The position numbers and the translations under genes were made by a program. Positions 42,244-51,357 of a stretch of 64,000 nt of DNA are shown piece after piece. Origin of the DNA: Pseudomonadota bacterium (GTDB lineage Bacteria > Pseudomonadota > Alphaproteobacteria > Rhizobiales > Xanthobacteraceae). Below the pieces are notes generated by a model. The model had not been told where the DNA came from, did not search any database, and saw only the letters and a program-made list of their open reading frames with translations. The DNA is taken from NCBI GenBank assembly GCA_023387735.1, contig JAEWHP010000049.1, positions 62,001 to 126,000 of the forward strand. The letters run 5' to 3'. Every line of letters starts with the position of its first letter. The first letter of the stretch is position 1.

Positions 42244-43419
42244 TCAGGCGGTCTTTTCGAACAGTTCCCGGCCGATCAGCATGCGGCGGATTTCGCTGGT
42301 GCCGGCGCCGATCTCGTAGAGTTTTGCATCGCGCAACAGCCGCCCGGTCGGGTAGTCGTTGATGTAGCCGTTGCCGCCGAGCAGCTGGATAGCGTCGAGC
42401 GCGCATTGCGTCGCTTTCTCGGCCGCATAGAGAATGGCGCCGGCGGCGTCCTCGCGCGTGGTCTCGCCGCGGTCGCAGGCTTTTGCCACCGCATACACAT
42501 AGGCCCGCGAGGCGTTCATGGTGGTGTACATGTCGGCGATCTTGCCCTGCACCAATTGAAACGTGCCGATCGGCTCGCCGAACTGCTTGCGCTCGTGCAC
42601 GTAGGGCAGCACCACGTCCATGCAGGCCTGCATGATGCCGATCGGCCCCGCCGCCAGCACCGCGCGCTCGTAGTCGAGGCCAGACATCAACACATTGACG
42701 CCGCGGCCGACCTCGCTCAGCACGTTCTCCGCAGGGACTTCGCAATCCTCGAACAGCAGTTCGCAGGTGTCGGAGCCGCGCATGCCGAGCTTGTCGAGTT
42801 TTTGCGCGGTGGAAAATCCCTTCATGCCCTTTTCGATGATGAAGGCAGTCATGCCGCGCGGGCCGGCGTTGAGGTCGGTCTTGGCGTAGACCACCAGCGT
42901 ATCTGCGACAGGCCCGTTGGTGATCCACATCTTGTTGCCGTTGAGGATGAAGCGGTCGCCCTTCTTCTCCGCACGGGTCTTCATCGACACCACGTCGCTT
43001 CCGGCGCCCGGCTCGGACATCGCCAGCGAGCCGACATGTTCGCCCGAGATCAGCTTGGGGAGATATTTCCGCTTCTGCGCGTCGTTGCCGTTGCGGCGGA
43101 TCTGGTTGACGCAGAGGTTCGAATGCGCGCCATACGACAGGCCGACCGCGGCAGAAGCCCGCGACATCTCTTCGACCGCAATGCAGTGCTCGAGATAGCC
43201 GAGGCCCGTGCCGCCATATTCCTCCTCGACGGTGATGCCGTGCAGGCCGAGCGCGCCAATTTTCGGCCAGAGGTCGCGCGGAAACTGATTGCTGCGGTCG
43301 ATCTCGGCGGCGCGCGGCGCGATCTCGTTCCGCGAGAACGCGTGCACCGTCTCGCGGATCGCATCCGCGGTCTCGCCGAGGTCGAAGTTGAGAAGCAGCG
43401 CCCGGTTTGAGGCCATCAT
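42244..43419 (-). CDS. ivd: Isovaleryl-CoA dehydrogenase
   Basis: 391 residues of the acyl-CoA dehydrogenase family: AMSEPGAGSDVVSMKTRAEK, NGNKMWITNG, and LLGGNGYINDYPTGRLLRDA then KLYEIGAGTSEIRRMLIGRE. The catalytic Glu is in SGLDYERAVLAAGP (about 250), the position used by isovaleryl-CoA dehydrogenases rather than the Glu near the C-terminus of most family members. It starts the leucine operon (96 bases to mccB) and passes electrons to ETF. Confidence 0.94.
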   Translation of the reverse strand: MMASNRALLLNFDLGETADAIRETVHAFSRNEIAPRAAEIDRSNQFPRDLWPKIGALGLHGITVEEEYGGTGLGYLEHCIAVEEMSRASAAVGLSYGAHSNLCVNQIRRNGNDAQKRKYLPKLISGEHVGSLAMSEPGAGSDVVSMKTRAEKKGDRFILNGNKMWITNGPVADTLVVYAKTDLNAGPRGMTAFIIEKGMKGFSTAQKLDKLGMRGSDTCELLFEDCEVPAENVLSEVGRGVNVLMSGLDYERAVLAAGPIGIMQACMDVVLPYVHERKQFGEPIGTFQLVQGKIADMYTTMNASRAYVYAVAKACDRGETTREDAAGAILYAAEKATQCALDAIQLLGGNGYINDYPTGRLLRDAKLYEIGAGTSEIRRMLIGRELFEKTA

Positions 43420-43443
43420 TTCCCCCGATGACTTTTTGGAATT

Positions 43444-43565
43444 AAACGATCATACGTTTTTTTTACTGTTCCTGCAAGTGAAACCGAACTGGCTTCAAAT
43501 GACTGATACAGGCGGTTGAAAATACTACCATTTCATGCCATAATTATACGATCGATTGTTCGTTT
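43444..43565. promoter_or_regulatory. Divergent promoter region with two CGATC/CGTTT palindromes
   Basis: Between ivd and the TetR gene lie AAACG-ATCATA-CGTTT (43444-43459) and, 90 bases on, ATACGATC...TCGTTTA (43546-43566, inner arms ACGA/TCGT). Both carry ACGATC and CGTTT. The region is much richer in AT than the flanking genes. The first is close to ivd and the second to the regulator, as expected for a TetR protein controlling both. Confidence 0.5.
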
Positions 43566-43611
43566 ACTGGACTGGCTAAAGCCGCCACTATCCACCAACC
43601 CTGAGACCCCC

Positions 43612-44241
43612 ATGGCGCGGACGATCGGCTCGCACGGGCCCAAGACGATGGAGGCGATCCGCAAGGCGGGGCTTCGCCTGATCTTCGAGCATGGCTACGC
43701 GGCCATGAGCTTGCGGCAGCTCGCTGCCGAGGTCGGGATCCAGTCGGGCTCGCTCTACAATCATATCAGCACCAAGCAGGAATTGCTGTTCACCCTGGTG
43801 CGGGACCACATCAACGAGCTGCTGCGCCAGCTCGACCGCGCGCTGCAAGGCATTGAGCGGCCAACCGACAAGCTTCGAGCATTCGTCGCCTTCCACGTCA
43901 CCTACCACATGACCAAGAAGCGCGAGGTGTTCATCGCCAACTCCGAACTGCGCAGCCTGGAGCCCAAGAACTATGAGGAGATCGTGGCGCTGCGCGGCGC
44001 CTACGAGCAGCGGCTGGCCGCCATTCTTGGCGAGGGCGTGGCGGAAGGCGAGTTCGAGGTCGTGGACATCCAGGTGGCGACCTTCGCGATCCTCGCCCTT
44101 CTGACCGGCATCTGCACATGGTACCGCCCGGGCGGGCGACTCACCAGGGAGGCGATCGTCGCCGCTCACGAGAAGATGGTGTTGTCGAGCGTGGCTCCCG
44201 GGAAGCCAGCCCTCCCCGCATCGCAACGCGTGACAGCCTAG
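43612..44241 (+). CDS. TetR-family regulator of the leucine operon (likely)
   Basis: 209 residues from the ATG at 43612 (the frame opens at 43516). Typical TetR HTH: EAIRKAGLRLIFEHGYAAMS, then LRQLAAEVGIQSGSLYNHIS, followed by a helical ligand domain. It is divergent from ivd, so control of leucine/isovalerate breakdown is likely, perhaps through acyl-CoA (inference). An Lrp-type gene follows 18 bases after its stop. Confidence 0.88.
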   Translation: MARTIGSHGPKTMEAIRKAGLRLIFEHGYAAMSLRQLAAEVGIQSGSLYNHISTKQELLFTLVRDHINELLRQLDRALQGIERPTDKLRAFVAFHVTYHMTKKREVFIANSELRSLEPKNYEEIVALRGAYEQRLAAILGEGVAEGEFEVVDIQVATFAILALLTGICTWYRPGGRLTREAIVAAHEKMVLSSVAPGKPALPASQRVTA

Positions 44242-44259
44242 AGCGCCGATGAGGTGCCG

Positions 44260-44757
44260 ATGACGGACCACCAGCCCCTCGACGAGATCGACCTGAAGAT
44301 CCTGTCCGAACTGCAGAGGGACGGGCGGATCCGCAATAACGAGCTGGCGGTCAGGGTCGGCCTCTCCGAGCCGCCGTGCCGGCGGCGGGTTCGCACCTTG
44401 CGCGAACGCGGCTATGTCAGCGCGATCCGCGCCACGCTCGACGAAAAGCTGCTCGGGTACGAGGTGATTTCCTTCGTATTGATCCAGTTGCAGAGCCAGG
44501 CGCAGGCGACGCTACAGGCCTTCGAAAAATCCATCGCGGCAATGCCGCTGGTGCTGCAGAGCTTGCGTATTTCGGGCGATGCCGACTATCTGCTGAAATG
44601 CGTCGCGCGAAGCGTCGAGGGCATGCACCGGCAGCTTCTGCAGTTCTCGGCGATGCCCGAAGTCCGCAACATCAGGACCTTCCCGGTCCTCGGCGTGGCA
44701 AAGGACGCGCCCCTTCCGCTTCCGGGCCACCCCGCAGCATCGTTCCGAGCCGAATAA
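44260..44757 (+). CDS. Lrp/AsnC-family regulator
   Basis: 165 residues from the ATG at 44260 (GAGG about 6 bases upstream; GTG 44254 possible). HTH in the first 60 residues: LDEIDLKILSELQRDGRIRN, then NELAVRVGLSEPPCRRRVRT. The rest is the RAM ligand-binding domain (ISGDADYLLKCVARSVEGMH). Lrp proteins often sense amino acids. Just downstream of the TetR gene, on the same strand, it may co-regulate leucine use. Confidence 0.87.
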   Translation: MTDHQPLDEIDLKILSELQRDGRIRNNELAVRVGLSEPPCRRRVRTLRERGYVSAIRATLDEKLLGYEVISFVLIQLQSQAQATLQAFEKSIAAMPLVLQSLRISGDADYLLKCVARSVEGMHRQLLQFSAMPEVRNIRTFPVLGVAKDAPLPLPGHPAASFRAE

Positions 44758-44771
44758 ACCGATCTCTGGCC

Positions 44772-45077
44772 CTAATGGGTCCAGGGCTCGACGCGCTTGA
44801 AGGCAAAATTGTCGGCGTAGGCCACCGCCCGGTGCGCCGAATCCTTGGGCTCGATCACCTGGTACGGGATGCCCTTGCGCTCGCAATAGGCGACCGCGTC
44901 TTCCTTGGTGTCGAAGTGAAGCGTGAGCTGCTGCTTCATGTCGCCGGAGCAGGTCCAACCCATCAGCGGCTCGATCGCCCGCGGCTGTTCGGGCTCGTAG
45001 TCGAGCTGCCATTCCCGGGTCTTCGCCCTGCCCGATTGCATCGCGTTTTTGGCGGGCTTGAAAATCCGTGCGGTCAT
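44772..45077 (-). CDS. NDUFS4-like complex I accessory subunit
   Basis: 101 residues from the ATG at 45077 (another at 45107 is in frame). MTARIFKPAKNAMQSGRAKT, then WQLDYEPEQPRAIEPLMGWT and VAYCERKGIPYQVIEPKDSA, ending RVEPWTH; this is the ETC complex I (NDUFS4/18 kDa) pattern of Alphaproteobacteria and mitochondria. It supports assembly or stability of NADH:quinone oxidoreductase. It is convergent with the Lrp gene. Confidence 0.88.
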   Translation of the reverse strand: MTARIFKPAKNAMQSGRAKTREWQLDYEPEQPRAIEPLMGWTCSGDMKQQLTLHFDTKEDAVAYCERKGIPYQVIEPKDSAHRAVAYADNFAFKRVEPWTH

Positions 45078-45293
45078 GGATGGTTGAACCTTCAGCGAAT
45101 GCGACATGGTAGCGATTGGTGGAAACGGCCGGATAGTATAGAGACACCTTTCAGGAAACGTGAATCGGTGATTCCCGATACCCGGATGTACCATTTCCGT
45201 ACCGGTATATTATGCCGTACGGTGACAATCTAGGGCTATCTCACCCATCCTGCTGCGCGGTCTTCCAGAGAGCATCACGACGAAGCGGTACCC

Positions 45294-46457
45294 ATGAAAA
45301 TCAACGCCACCCTGCCAGAAAAAGGACGCGACCTCCGGCTCGACCTGTTTCGCGGGGTCGCGAACTGGGCGATCTACCTGGACCACATCCCCGACAACGT
45401 CGTGAACTGGATCACCACCCGAAACTACGGTTTCAGCGACGCCGCCGACCTCTTCGTTTTCATCTCCGGCTATACCGCGTCCTTTGTCTATGCCCGCATG
45501 ATGCTGGAGCGCGGCTTCATCGTCGGCGCCACGCGGCTGACCAAGCGCGTCTGGCAGCTCTACGTAGCCCACATCATCCTGTTTGTGATCTATATCGCCT
45601 CGATCAGCTACCTGGCGCTGCGCTTCGGCGATTCCGAACTGGTCAACGAGTTCAACGTCGTCGGCCTGATCGACAATGCGACCGAAACGCTGCGGCAGGG
45701 ATTGTTCCTGAAATTCAAGCCGGTCAATCTCGACGTGCTGCCGCTCTACATCGTGCTGATGGGGCTGTTCCCGCCGGTGCTGTGGCTGATGCTGCGCCAG
45801 CCCAACTGGACCATGGTGGCCGCGATCGTGCTGTGGCTGGTGTCGCGGCAGACCGGATGGAATCTGCCGGCCTATCCGGTCGGCACCTGGTACTTCAATC
45901 CGTTCGCCTGGCAGGTGCTGTTCATCTTCGGCGCCTGGTGCGCGCTCGGCGGCGCAAGGCAGTCGGCCGCCGTCATCATGCACCCGGCGACGCTCTGGTT
46001 CTGCATCGCCTACATGATCCTCGCGCTGGTCATGACCATGGCCGGCCGGTTTCCGGCTTTCGGCGACATGTTTCCGCACTGGCTCTATTCGACCTTCAAT
46101 CCGAACGACAAGACCAACCTGGCGCCCTACCGTTTCCTGCACTTCGTCGTGATCGTCATCCTCGTGATCCGCTTCGTGCCGAAGGATTGGCCGGGCCTGG
46201 AGTGGAAGATATTCGATCCGCTCGTCGTCTGCGGCCAGCAATCGCTGGCGGTGTTCTGCGTCGGCGTGTTCCTGTCGTTCGTCGCGCACTTCCAGCTGTC
46301 GGTGAGCTCCGGCTCGCTGCTGGCGCAGATCTTCGTCAGCATCACCGGCATCGCGATCATGACGATCGTCGCCTACTACATTTCCTGGTCGAAGCGGCAG
46401 GACAAGCCGCTGCCAAAGACACCTCCGGCAAACCCACCGGCGCCGAAAGCCGCCTGA
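45294..46457 (+). CDS. opgC: OpgC-type membrane acyltransferase
   Basis: 387 residues with about ten membrane segments. The start MKINATLPEKGRDLRLDLFR, then GVANWAIYLDHIPDNVVNWI and FSDAADLFVFISGYTASFVY, fits the OpgC family, which adds succinyl or similar groups to osmoregulated periplasmic glucans. No glucan synthase gene is adjacent. An inverted pair CCGTAC/GTACGG lies upstream (about 45198-45222), possibly a control site. Confidence 0.87.
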   Translation: MKINATLPEKGRDLRLDLFRGVANWAIYLDHIPDNVVNWITTRNYGFSDAADLFVFISGYTASFVYARMMLERGFIVGATRLTKRVWQLYVAHIILFVIYIASISYLALRFGDSELVNEFNVVGLIDNATETLRQGLFLKFKPVNLDVLPLYIVLMGLFPPVLWLMLRQPNWTMVAAIVLWLVSRQTGWNLPAYPVGTWYFNPFAWQVLFIFGAWCALGGARQSAAVIMHPATLWFCIAYMILALVMTMAGRFPAFGDMFPHWLYSTFNPNDKTNLAPYRFLHFVVIVILVIRFVPKDWPGLEWKIFDPLVVCGQQSLAVFCVGVFLSFVAHFQLSVSSGSLLAQIFVSITGIAIMTIVAYYISWSKRQDKPLPKTPPANPPAPKAA

Positions 46458-46487
46458 GCGGCTTTCGGTTGGCGGCTTTCGTTGGGA

Positions 46488-48302
46488 TCAGGCCTGCTGC
46501 GCGGTCGAGGCCACCAGCGTACGCACGTCGGCATACACATTGACCAGCGGCGCGACCACCTTGTGCATCGTGGCCTTCGACACGATGGTGTCGTGGATCA
46601 CCAGGTGATCGATCCCCGTGGTCAGGAAGCAGTTCACCGCATCCTGCGGCGTTTCCACGATCGGCTCGCCCTTGATGTTGAATGAGGTGTTGATCAGCAC
46701 GGGAACGCCGGTCAGCGCCTCGAACTCCTTCAGCAAACGATACAGCATCGGATTGGTCGCCTCGCGCACGGTCTGGACACGCGCGGTGCCGTCGACATGC
46801 ACGATCGCCGGAATCTTGTCCCGCCATTCGGGCCGCACCGGCTTGGCAATCAGCATGAACGGCGAATCCTCGTCGCCCTCGAATATTTCCTTCATGCGCT
46901 CGGCCAGCACGATCGGCGCGAACGGGCGAAACGCCTGCCGATGCTTGACGCGGCTGTTCAGGATATCCTTCATCTCGGGCTTGCGCGGATCGGCAATCAG
47001 GCTGCGGTTGCCGAGCGCGCGCGGGCCGAACTCGGAGCGGTCCTGAAACCAGCCGATCACCTTCTGATCGGCGAGCAGCTTTGCCGTATCGCGGCACACA
47101 TTCTCGCTACTTTTGGCCTCGACCTGGACACGCACCAGGAATTTCTGCAGTTCGGCCGCGACGTCCTGGTCGGTGTAGGGCTTGCCGACATAGGAATGAT
47201 CCATCACGAAACCACGGCGCTGCTTCAGGATTTCGAGCCAGCCGTAATAGGCGCAGCCGATCGCAATGCCGTCGTCGCCGGCCGCAGGCTGAATCCAGAC
47301 ATTGTCGAAACCGGCTTCGCGGGCGACCCGCCCGTTGGCGACGCAATTGAGCGCGACGCCGCCGGCCATGCAGAGGTTCTTGGCGCCGGTGGTTTCGCGC
47401 AGCCAGCGGGCGCGCGCCAGCAGCACCTTCTCGGTGTCGTCCTGCGTGCGCCAGGCGACATCCTCCCAGTGCCGCATCGAGGGGCTGCCTTCCCACTTGC
47501 TGGCGCCATCAAAGACGTAGGGCTGCTTGAACTCCGCGGTCCAGTGCGGGACGCTCAGCTTGCCGTCGGCAGACAGTTCGAGCAGGTGCTTGACCTGGTC
47601 GCGGCGGCCATAGGGCGCCAGCCCCATCAGTTCGCCGCACTTGTTCCAGTCGCCGAAGATGTAGGTCGAGGCGCGGCTGTAGAGCGCGCCGAGGCCGGGC
47701 ATGTTGTAGAACTCGTCGCTGAGGAAACCGCGGTCCGGTTCCATCCAGACCTTCTTCAGGCATTCGAGCGACGTCCCGCTGAATTTGTAATAGCTCTCGG
47801 ACTCGCGGGCGAGCGGCGTTGCGGTGTCGCTGGCGGGAAACGGTTCCATGACGTCGGAGCGGTAGCTGCCGACGCCGTCGACGATCATCACCACGCCGTC
47901 CTCGAATGGCGAAACCGCGAACGCGCTGTAGGCGTGCGCAAGGTGATGGGAGATCGTGACCACCTTGTCCTGATGCGACAGATACAGCGGATGCTTCGCA
48001 GCGTCCGCTCGCTCGAACTCCGGCAGGAAGCCCGGCGCATCGAAATAGACCAGCCGCTCCTCCATCTCCGGCACCGGCAGGATGTAGCAATTGCGGACGA
48101 TCAGATCGACATCGTCGAGCGTGATGCCCTCGGCCTCGAGGCAATAGTCGATCACTTCCTTGTAGAATCCCGACGCATGCTTGGCGCGCGTGATCCGCTC
48201 TTTCGCAATCGCAAACGCGATCGCGCCGTCGCGCAGCAGACAGGCGCTGACATCATGGTCATAAGTATTCAGGCCGAGAACATAGGTGTGCTTTTTGGAC
48301 AT
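46488..48302 (-). CDS. NodU/CmcH-type carbamoyltransferase
   Basis: 604 residues. The N-terminal HSP70/actin-like fold starts YVLGLNTYDHDVSACLLRDG and contains the metal/ATP-site SHHLAHAYSAFAVSPFEDG; the middle has NLCMAGGVALNCVANGRVAR; the C-terminal YrdC-like part has GPRALGNRSLIADPRKPEMK and VLINTSFNIKGEPIVETPQD. Such enzymes transfer carbamoyl from carbamoyl phosphate to a sugar or antibiotic hydroxyl (NodU on Nod factors). No nod box or glycan cluster is adjacent, so the acceptor is unknown. Confidence 0.9.
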   Translation of the reverse strand: MSKKHTYVLGLNTYDHDVSACLLRDGAIAFAIAKERITRAKHASGFYKEVIDYCLEAEGITLDDVDLIVRNCYILPVPEMEERLVYFDAPGFLPEFERADAAKHPLYLSHQDKVVTISHHLAHAYSAFAVSPFEDGVVMIVDGVGSYRSDVMEPFPASDTATPLARESESYYKFSGTSLECLKKVWMEPDRGFLSDEFYNMPGLGALYSRASTYIFGDWNKCGELMGLAPYGRRDQVKHLLELSADGKLSVPHWTAEFKQPYVFDGASKWEGSPSMRHWEDVAWRTQDDTEKVLLARARWLRETTGAKNLCMAGGVALNCVANGRVAREAGFDNVWIQPAAGDDGIAIGCAYYGWLEILKQRRGFVMDHSYVGKPYTDQDVAAELQKFLVRVQVEAKSSENVCRDTAKLLADQKVIGWFQDRSEFGPRALGNRSLIADPRKPEMKDILNSRVKHRQAFRPFAPIVLAERMKEIFEGDEDSPFMLIAKPVRPEWRDKIPAIVHVDGTARVQTVREATNPMLYRLLKEFEALTGVPVLINTSFNIKGEPIVETPQDAVNCFLTTGIDHLVIHDTIVSKATMHKVVAPLVNVYADVRTLVASTAQQA

Positions 48303-48637
48303 GTTTACTCGTCGTTGCGGCGGGAGATCATCCAGCGCTGAGAAATGGAGATCGTGTCGACATCAAGTTGCTGGCGTGGCCATTGTCGTGGATTCTTTCG
48401 AACTTCTGCGGCGCACCTCATCGCCGTTCAGCAAGTATTCAGGAAGATGAACGCCAGAAATCTGCAGTCAATCCGGCTGCAACTTGACCTTACCTGCCCT
48501 TCTCAATAATGTCCCGGCAGCCCGCAAGAACCTTAAGTAAAAATATCGTCCTCGCATCAGAACCAAATGCCTTCTCGCGCGTATCAGTGAGTTAGTGCCG
48601 AAGTCCAGATGCACTGAAGTGACCCGGAGATTCCTGA
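48303..48637. other. Divergent intergenic region
   Basis: About 335 bases separating the carbamoyltransferase from a secreted Gly/Arg protein on the other strand. It must carry two promoters. An AT-rich stretch is present near 48534-48550. I see no clear operator. Confidence 0.35.
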
Positions 48638-48919
48638 ATGGCTCAACGCTACAATATCCTGACGCGCTGCCTCGCAGCTTTGGCTTTGTTGTTCGTCTAC
48701 GTCGCTAGCACGTCAACGATCCTGGTAGGTGCGACCACCACGTCTGCACAGGCCCGCGGAGGCAGAGGCAGGGGCTATCGCGGCGGGCGTGGCTTCTATC
48801 GTGGCGGCCGCGGCTTCTATCGCGGCCGAGGATATGGCTACTACGGCGCTCCGGTCGTCGTTCGCCCCGGTCCTCGCTGCTGGTGGAACGCCTACGGCCA
48901 GCGCGTCTGCCGTTGGTGA
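48638..48919 (+). CDS. Secreted Gly/Arg/Tyr-rich repeat protein
   Basis: 93 residues: a long signal peptide (about 1-38, ending TSAQA), then three GGRGFYRGGRG-type repeats and a C-terminal VVVRPGPRCWWNAYGQRVCR with two Cys. The RG-rich repeat is low complexity and likely disordered and surface-facing; such RGG-like secreted proteins are frequent in Bradyrhizobium with no known role. A good terminator follows. Confidence 0.7.
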   Translation: MAQRYNILTRCLAALALLFVYVASTSTILVGATTTSAQARGGRGRGYRGGRGFYRGGRGFYRGRGYGYYGAPVVVRPGPRCWWNAYGQRVCRW

Positions 48920-48963
48920 TGTAGTCTGTTCGTCGCCGGTTCAACCGGCGCTACGACAAGATC

Positions 48964-48999
48964 AAGGGCGTGCCAGACCGGCGCGCCCTTTTCTTTTTC
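48964..48999 (+). terminator. Rho-independent terminator
   Basis: AAGGGCGTGCC at 48964-48974 pairs with GGCGCGCCCTT at 48980-48990 (11 bp with one G-T), loop AGACC, followed by TTCTTTTTC. It terminates the secreted Gly/Arg protein gene. Confidence 0.8.
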
Positions 49000-49068
49000 A
49001 TGCTTCGATGCGTCAGTTCTTGCGGCCGGCTTCTACCACTACGCGTTGCTTGTCGTCGCCTGCAGCCT

Positions 49069-49842
49069 TCAGTCGAGAATGGCGACCGCCCGCGTCCAGC
49101 CTGCCGACGCGCGCTCGATCTTCACCGGGAAGCAGGACACCATGAAGCCCGTCGACGGCAATTGCTCGAGATTGTGCAGCTTCTCGATGTGGCAATAGCC
49201 GATGTGGCGGCCGGCCTTGTGACCTTCCCAAATCAGGCTGGCGTCCTTGGTCTCGGCATATTTCTTCGCCGTGTAGACAAACGGCGCGTCCCAGCTCCAG
49301 CCGTCGATGCCCGTCAGCCGCACGCCGCGCTCGAGCAGATACATCGTCGCTTCATAGCCCATGCCGCAGCCGGAGGTGACGTAATCCTGCCGTCCGTATT
49401 TGACGCCGGCGCTGGTGTTGACCACGACGATTTCCAGCGGCGACAGCGTATGCCCGATGCGCTTCAGTTCGGCTTCGACGTCCTTGGCGGTGGCGACATA
49501 GCCGTCGGCGAAATGCCGGAAGTCGAGTTTTACGCCCGGCTGCAGGCACCACTCCAGCGGCACCTCGTCGATGGTCCATGAGCGCTCGCCACGGTTCATG
49601 GTGGGATGAAAGTGCCAGGGCGCGTCCAGATGCGTGCCGTTGTGGGTGGAGAGCTGCACCTGCTCGACCGCCCAACCTTGCCCGTCAGGCAGGTCTTCCG
49701 CCTTCAGCCCGTCGAAGAATTGCAGCATCCGCGGCAGGCCCTGCTGGTGATCGATGTACTGTATCGTCGGATGCCCGCCCGGCGGATCGGCCGGCACGTC
49801 GTTCTGCAGGGGAACGGAAATATCGATCAACTTGCGCGCCAT
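49069..49842 (-). CDS. Cyclase-family metal hydrolase (kynurenine-formamidase-like)
   Basis: 257 residues. The metal-binding signature HNGTHLDAPWHF is near residues 67-78 with a further SGCGMGYEATMYLLERGVRL and an ISVPLQNDVP start, as in the KynB/cyclase superfamily. KynB itself is about 210 residues; this is longer, so the substrate may be another amide or lactone. It stands alone. Near-universal catalytic His and Asp are kept. Confidence 0.85.
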   Translation of the reverse strand: MARKLIDISVPLQNDVPADPPGGHPTIQYIDHQQGLPRMLQFFDGLKAEDLPDGQGWAVEQVQLSTHNGTHLDAPWHFHPTMNRGERSWTIDEVPLEWCLQPGVKLDFRHFADGYVATAKDVEAELKRIGHTLSPLEIVVVNTSAGVKYGRQDYVTSGCGMGYEATMYLLERGVRLTGIDGWSWDAPFVYTAKKYAETKDASLIWEGHKAGRHIGYCHIEKLHNLEQLPSTGFMVSCFPVKIERASAGWTRAVAILD

Positions 49843-50445
49843 GGCGTTTCCTCGCTGGTGTTCTTCTTGAGGTGCTCTTCTTCAGGTATTGGTCATGTCC
49901 GAAGGACATTGCCGCTCGACCGGGCGACCGGGCACTTCAAGATACCAGTCTTTTCGAGTTCGATGGCCTCGTCATGATCGAGATCCCGCCGAGCTCGAGG
50001 CCTGTCATGGCAGGCCGCGCAGCGTCAGTCGATACCGGCTCGTCGCGCGCTGGACACCATCGGCGATCTTGCGAGGCGCAAGGGCGGGGACGCACTTTCC
50101 GGTACGGTGGACGTTGGAACGTCCGTTCCGAAGCGCTGCGGCTCGCGCTGAAGCGAGGTCAACCGTCGCCTCCCCGCACACATCAAAGCAGCGCCCATGG
50201 ACGCGATCCAGCGCCAGAACGAGCGGGTGCTGAAGGTGATCAGCACCTCGTGATGCCGCATCCCCTTGCCGCCCTTGACCAGCCCGAGGTCACGGATGAT
50301 GCAATACGTCCCGCTGCTCATGCGGGCGAACTTCGCACCTTGAAAATGTTTGCGCACACGCGACCACATGTGTGCACCATGCACCACCCGGCGATTTCGT
50401 CAAATCTTGACGAATGCCGAATCAAGGTCGCGAATTGCGAATTAA
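49843..50445. other. 600-base stretch without a credible gene
   Basis: Frames on both strands (for example minus 50025-50387) have poor starts and unusual composition. The region holds a perfect 19-bp palindrome at 50396-50414 and may contain a decayed gene, but no family is recognisable. Confidence 0.4.
50396..50414. promoter_or_regulatory. Perfect 19-bp palindrome
   Basis: TTCGTCAA-ATC-TTGACGAA, perfect arms of 8. It is in an AT-richer patch 32 bases beyond the stop of the minus-strand small gene at 50446. There is no T-run, so it looks more like a protein-binding site than a terminator. Confidence 0.5.
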
Positions 50446-50664
50446 TCAAAGCGTTGTGCTGTTACCCCGGTCGCTCAGGCGATGCACCTGACCGGTAGGA
50501 ACCCGTACGCGCCCAAGGAGCGCCCGCCGCTCGCTCACGTCCGGTGACTCCCATCGCGCAAAGCATTCCAGAATCTGGATACGGATTTCCTCGGCAACCG
50601 GCCCTTCGACCCGTCGCATCTCGTTCCACAGCCGGATGATCTCGCGTTGCTTTTCGACGTCCAT
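50446..50664 (-). CDS. Small hypothetical protein
   Basis: 72 residues from the ATG at 50664, preceded by a strong GGAGGTGA site five bases away. MDVEKQREIIRLWNEMRRVE, then GPVAEEIRIQILECFARWES; a short helical protein. It lies upstream of a 600-base gene-free stretch. Family unknown. Confidence 0.6.
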   Translation of the reverse strand: MDVEKQREIIRLWNEMRRVEGPVAEEIRIQILECFARWESPDVSERRALLGRVRVPTGQVHRLSDRGNSTTL

Positions 50665-50733
50665 CAGGTCACCTCCGAGGAATGACCAATCAGAACATAA
50701 CGAGAACGACATTGCAAGTCGCTAGATCGCCTG

Positions 50734-51345
50734 TCACCACATCGTTTCCCGCGCGCGCTCCGGCCATTCCCGGTCGTATTTCTCGCCACCCACCGTGTTC
50801 TCGCTCATCTCGGCCAGGATCTGGCCTGGCGTCGGCAGGGTTCTGGGATCGATCCGCTTGTCGGGATTCCAGAGATCGGCGCGCACGATGGCGCGGGCGC
50901 ATTGGAAGTAGATCTCTTCCACCGTCATCACGATGACGGTGCGCGGTGCCTTGCCGTCCATCTTGAACGAGGCCAGCAGATCCGGAGCAGCGGAGACATG
51001 CGCGCGGCCGTTGACGCGGAGCGTGCTGCCGGAGCCCGGAATCAGAAACAGCAGCGCCACGCGGGGATCGCGAACGATGTTGCGCAGGGAATCGCAGCGG
51101 TTGTTGCCGCGGCGGTCCGGCATCATCAGCGTCTTCTCGTCATGGATGCGAACGAAGCCCGGCAGATCGCCGCGCGGCGAGCAATCCACGCCCTCGGGTC
51201 CGACCGTCGCCAGCGCGGCGAACGGCGAGCTATCCATCAGCGCCCGATAGGACGGCGTCACCCGGTCCGCGACTTTGACCGTCGAAGCGTCGTTGGGACA
51301 GCCGTAGATCGCTTCGAGTTGGTCGATGGTCTCGACAACAGACAT
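50734..51345 (-). CDS. Pyridoxamine-5'-phosphate-oxidase-family flavoprotein
   Basis: 203 residues with a split-barrel FMN-binding fold: FAALATVGPEGVDCSPRGDL, then DEKTLMMPDRRGNNRCDSLR and DPRVALLFLIPGSGSTLRVN. The DRRGNNR segment contacts the FMN phosphate in this subfamily, which is distinct from true PdxH. Function is probably an FMN- or heme-linked reductase. It may be co-transcribed with nothing; phnN begins 12 bases past its start on the same strand but is read toward it. Confidence 0.8.
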   Translation of the reverse strand: MSVVETIDQLEAIYGCPNDASTVKVADRVTPSYRALMDSSPFAALATVGPEGVDCSPRGDLPGFVRIHDEKTLMMPDRRGNNRCDSLRNIVRDPRVALLFLIPGSGSTLRVNGRAHVSAAPDLLASFKMDGKAPRTVIVMTVEEIYFQCARAIVRADLWNPDKRIDPRTLPTPGQILAEMSENTVGGEKYDREWPERARETMW

Positions 51346-51357
51346 CTCTTCTCCCGC

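Noticed and set aside
49578..50498. Plus-strand 306-codon frame
   Set aside because: First part is antisense to the cyclase gene, the remainder has unusual composition; no start signal and no domain.
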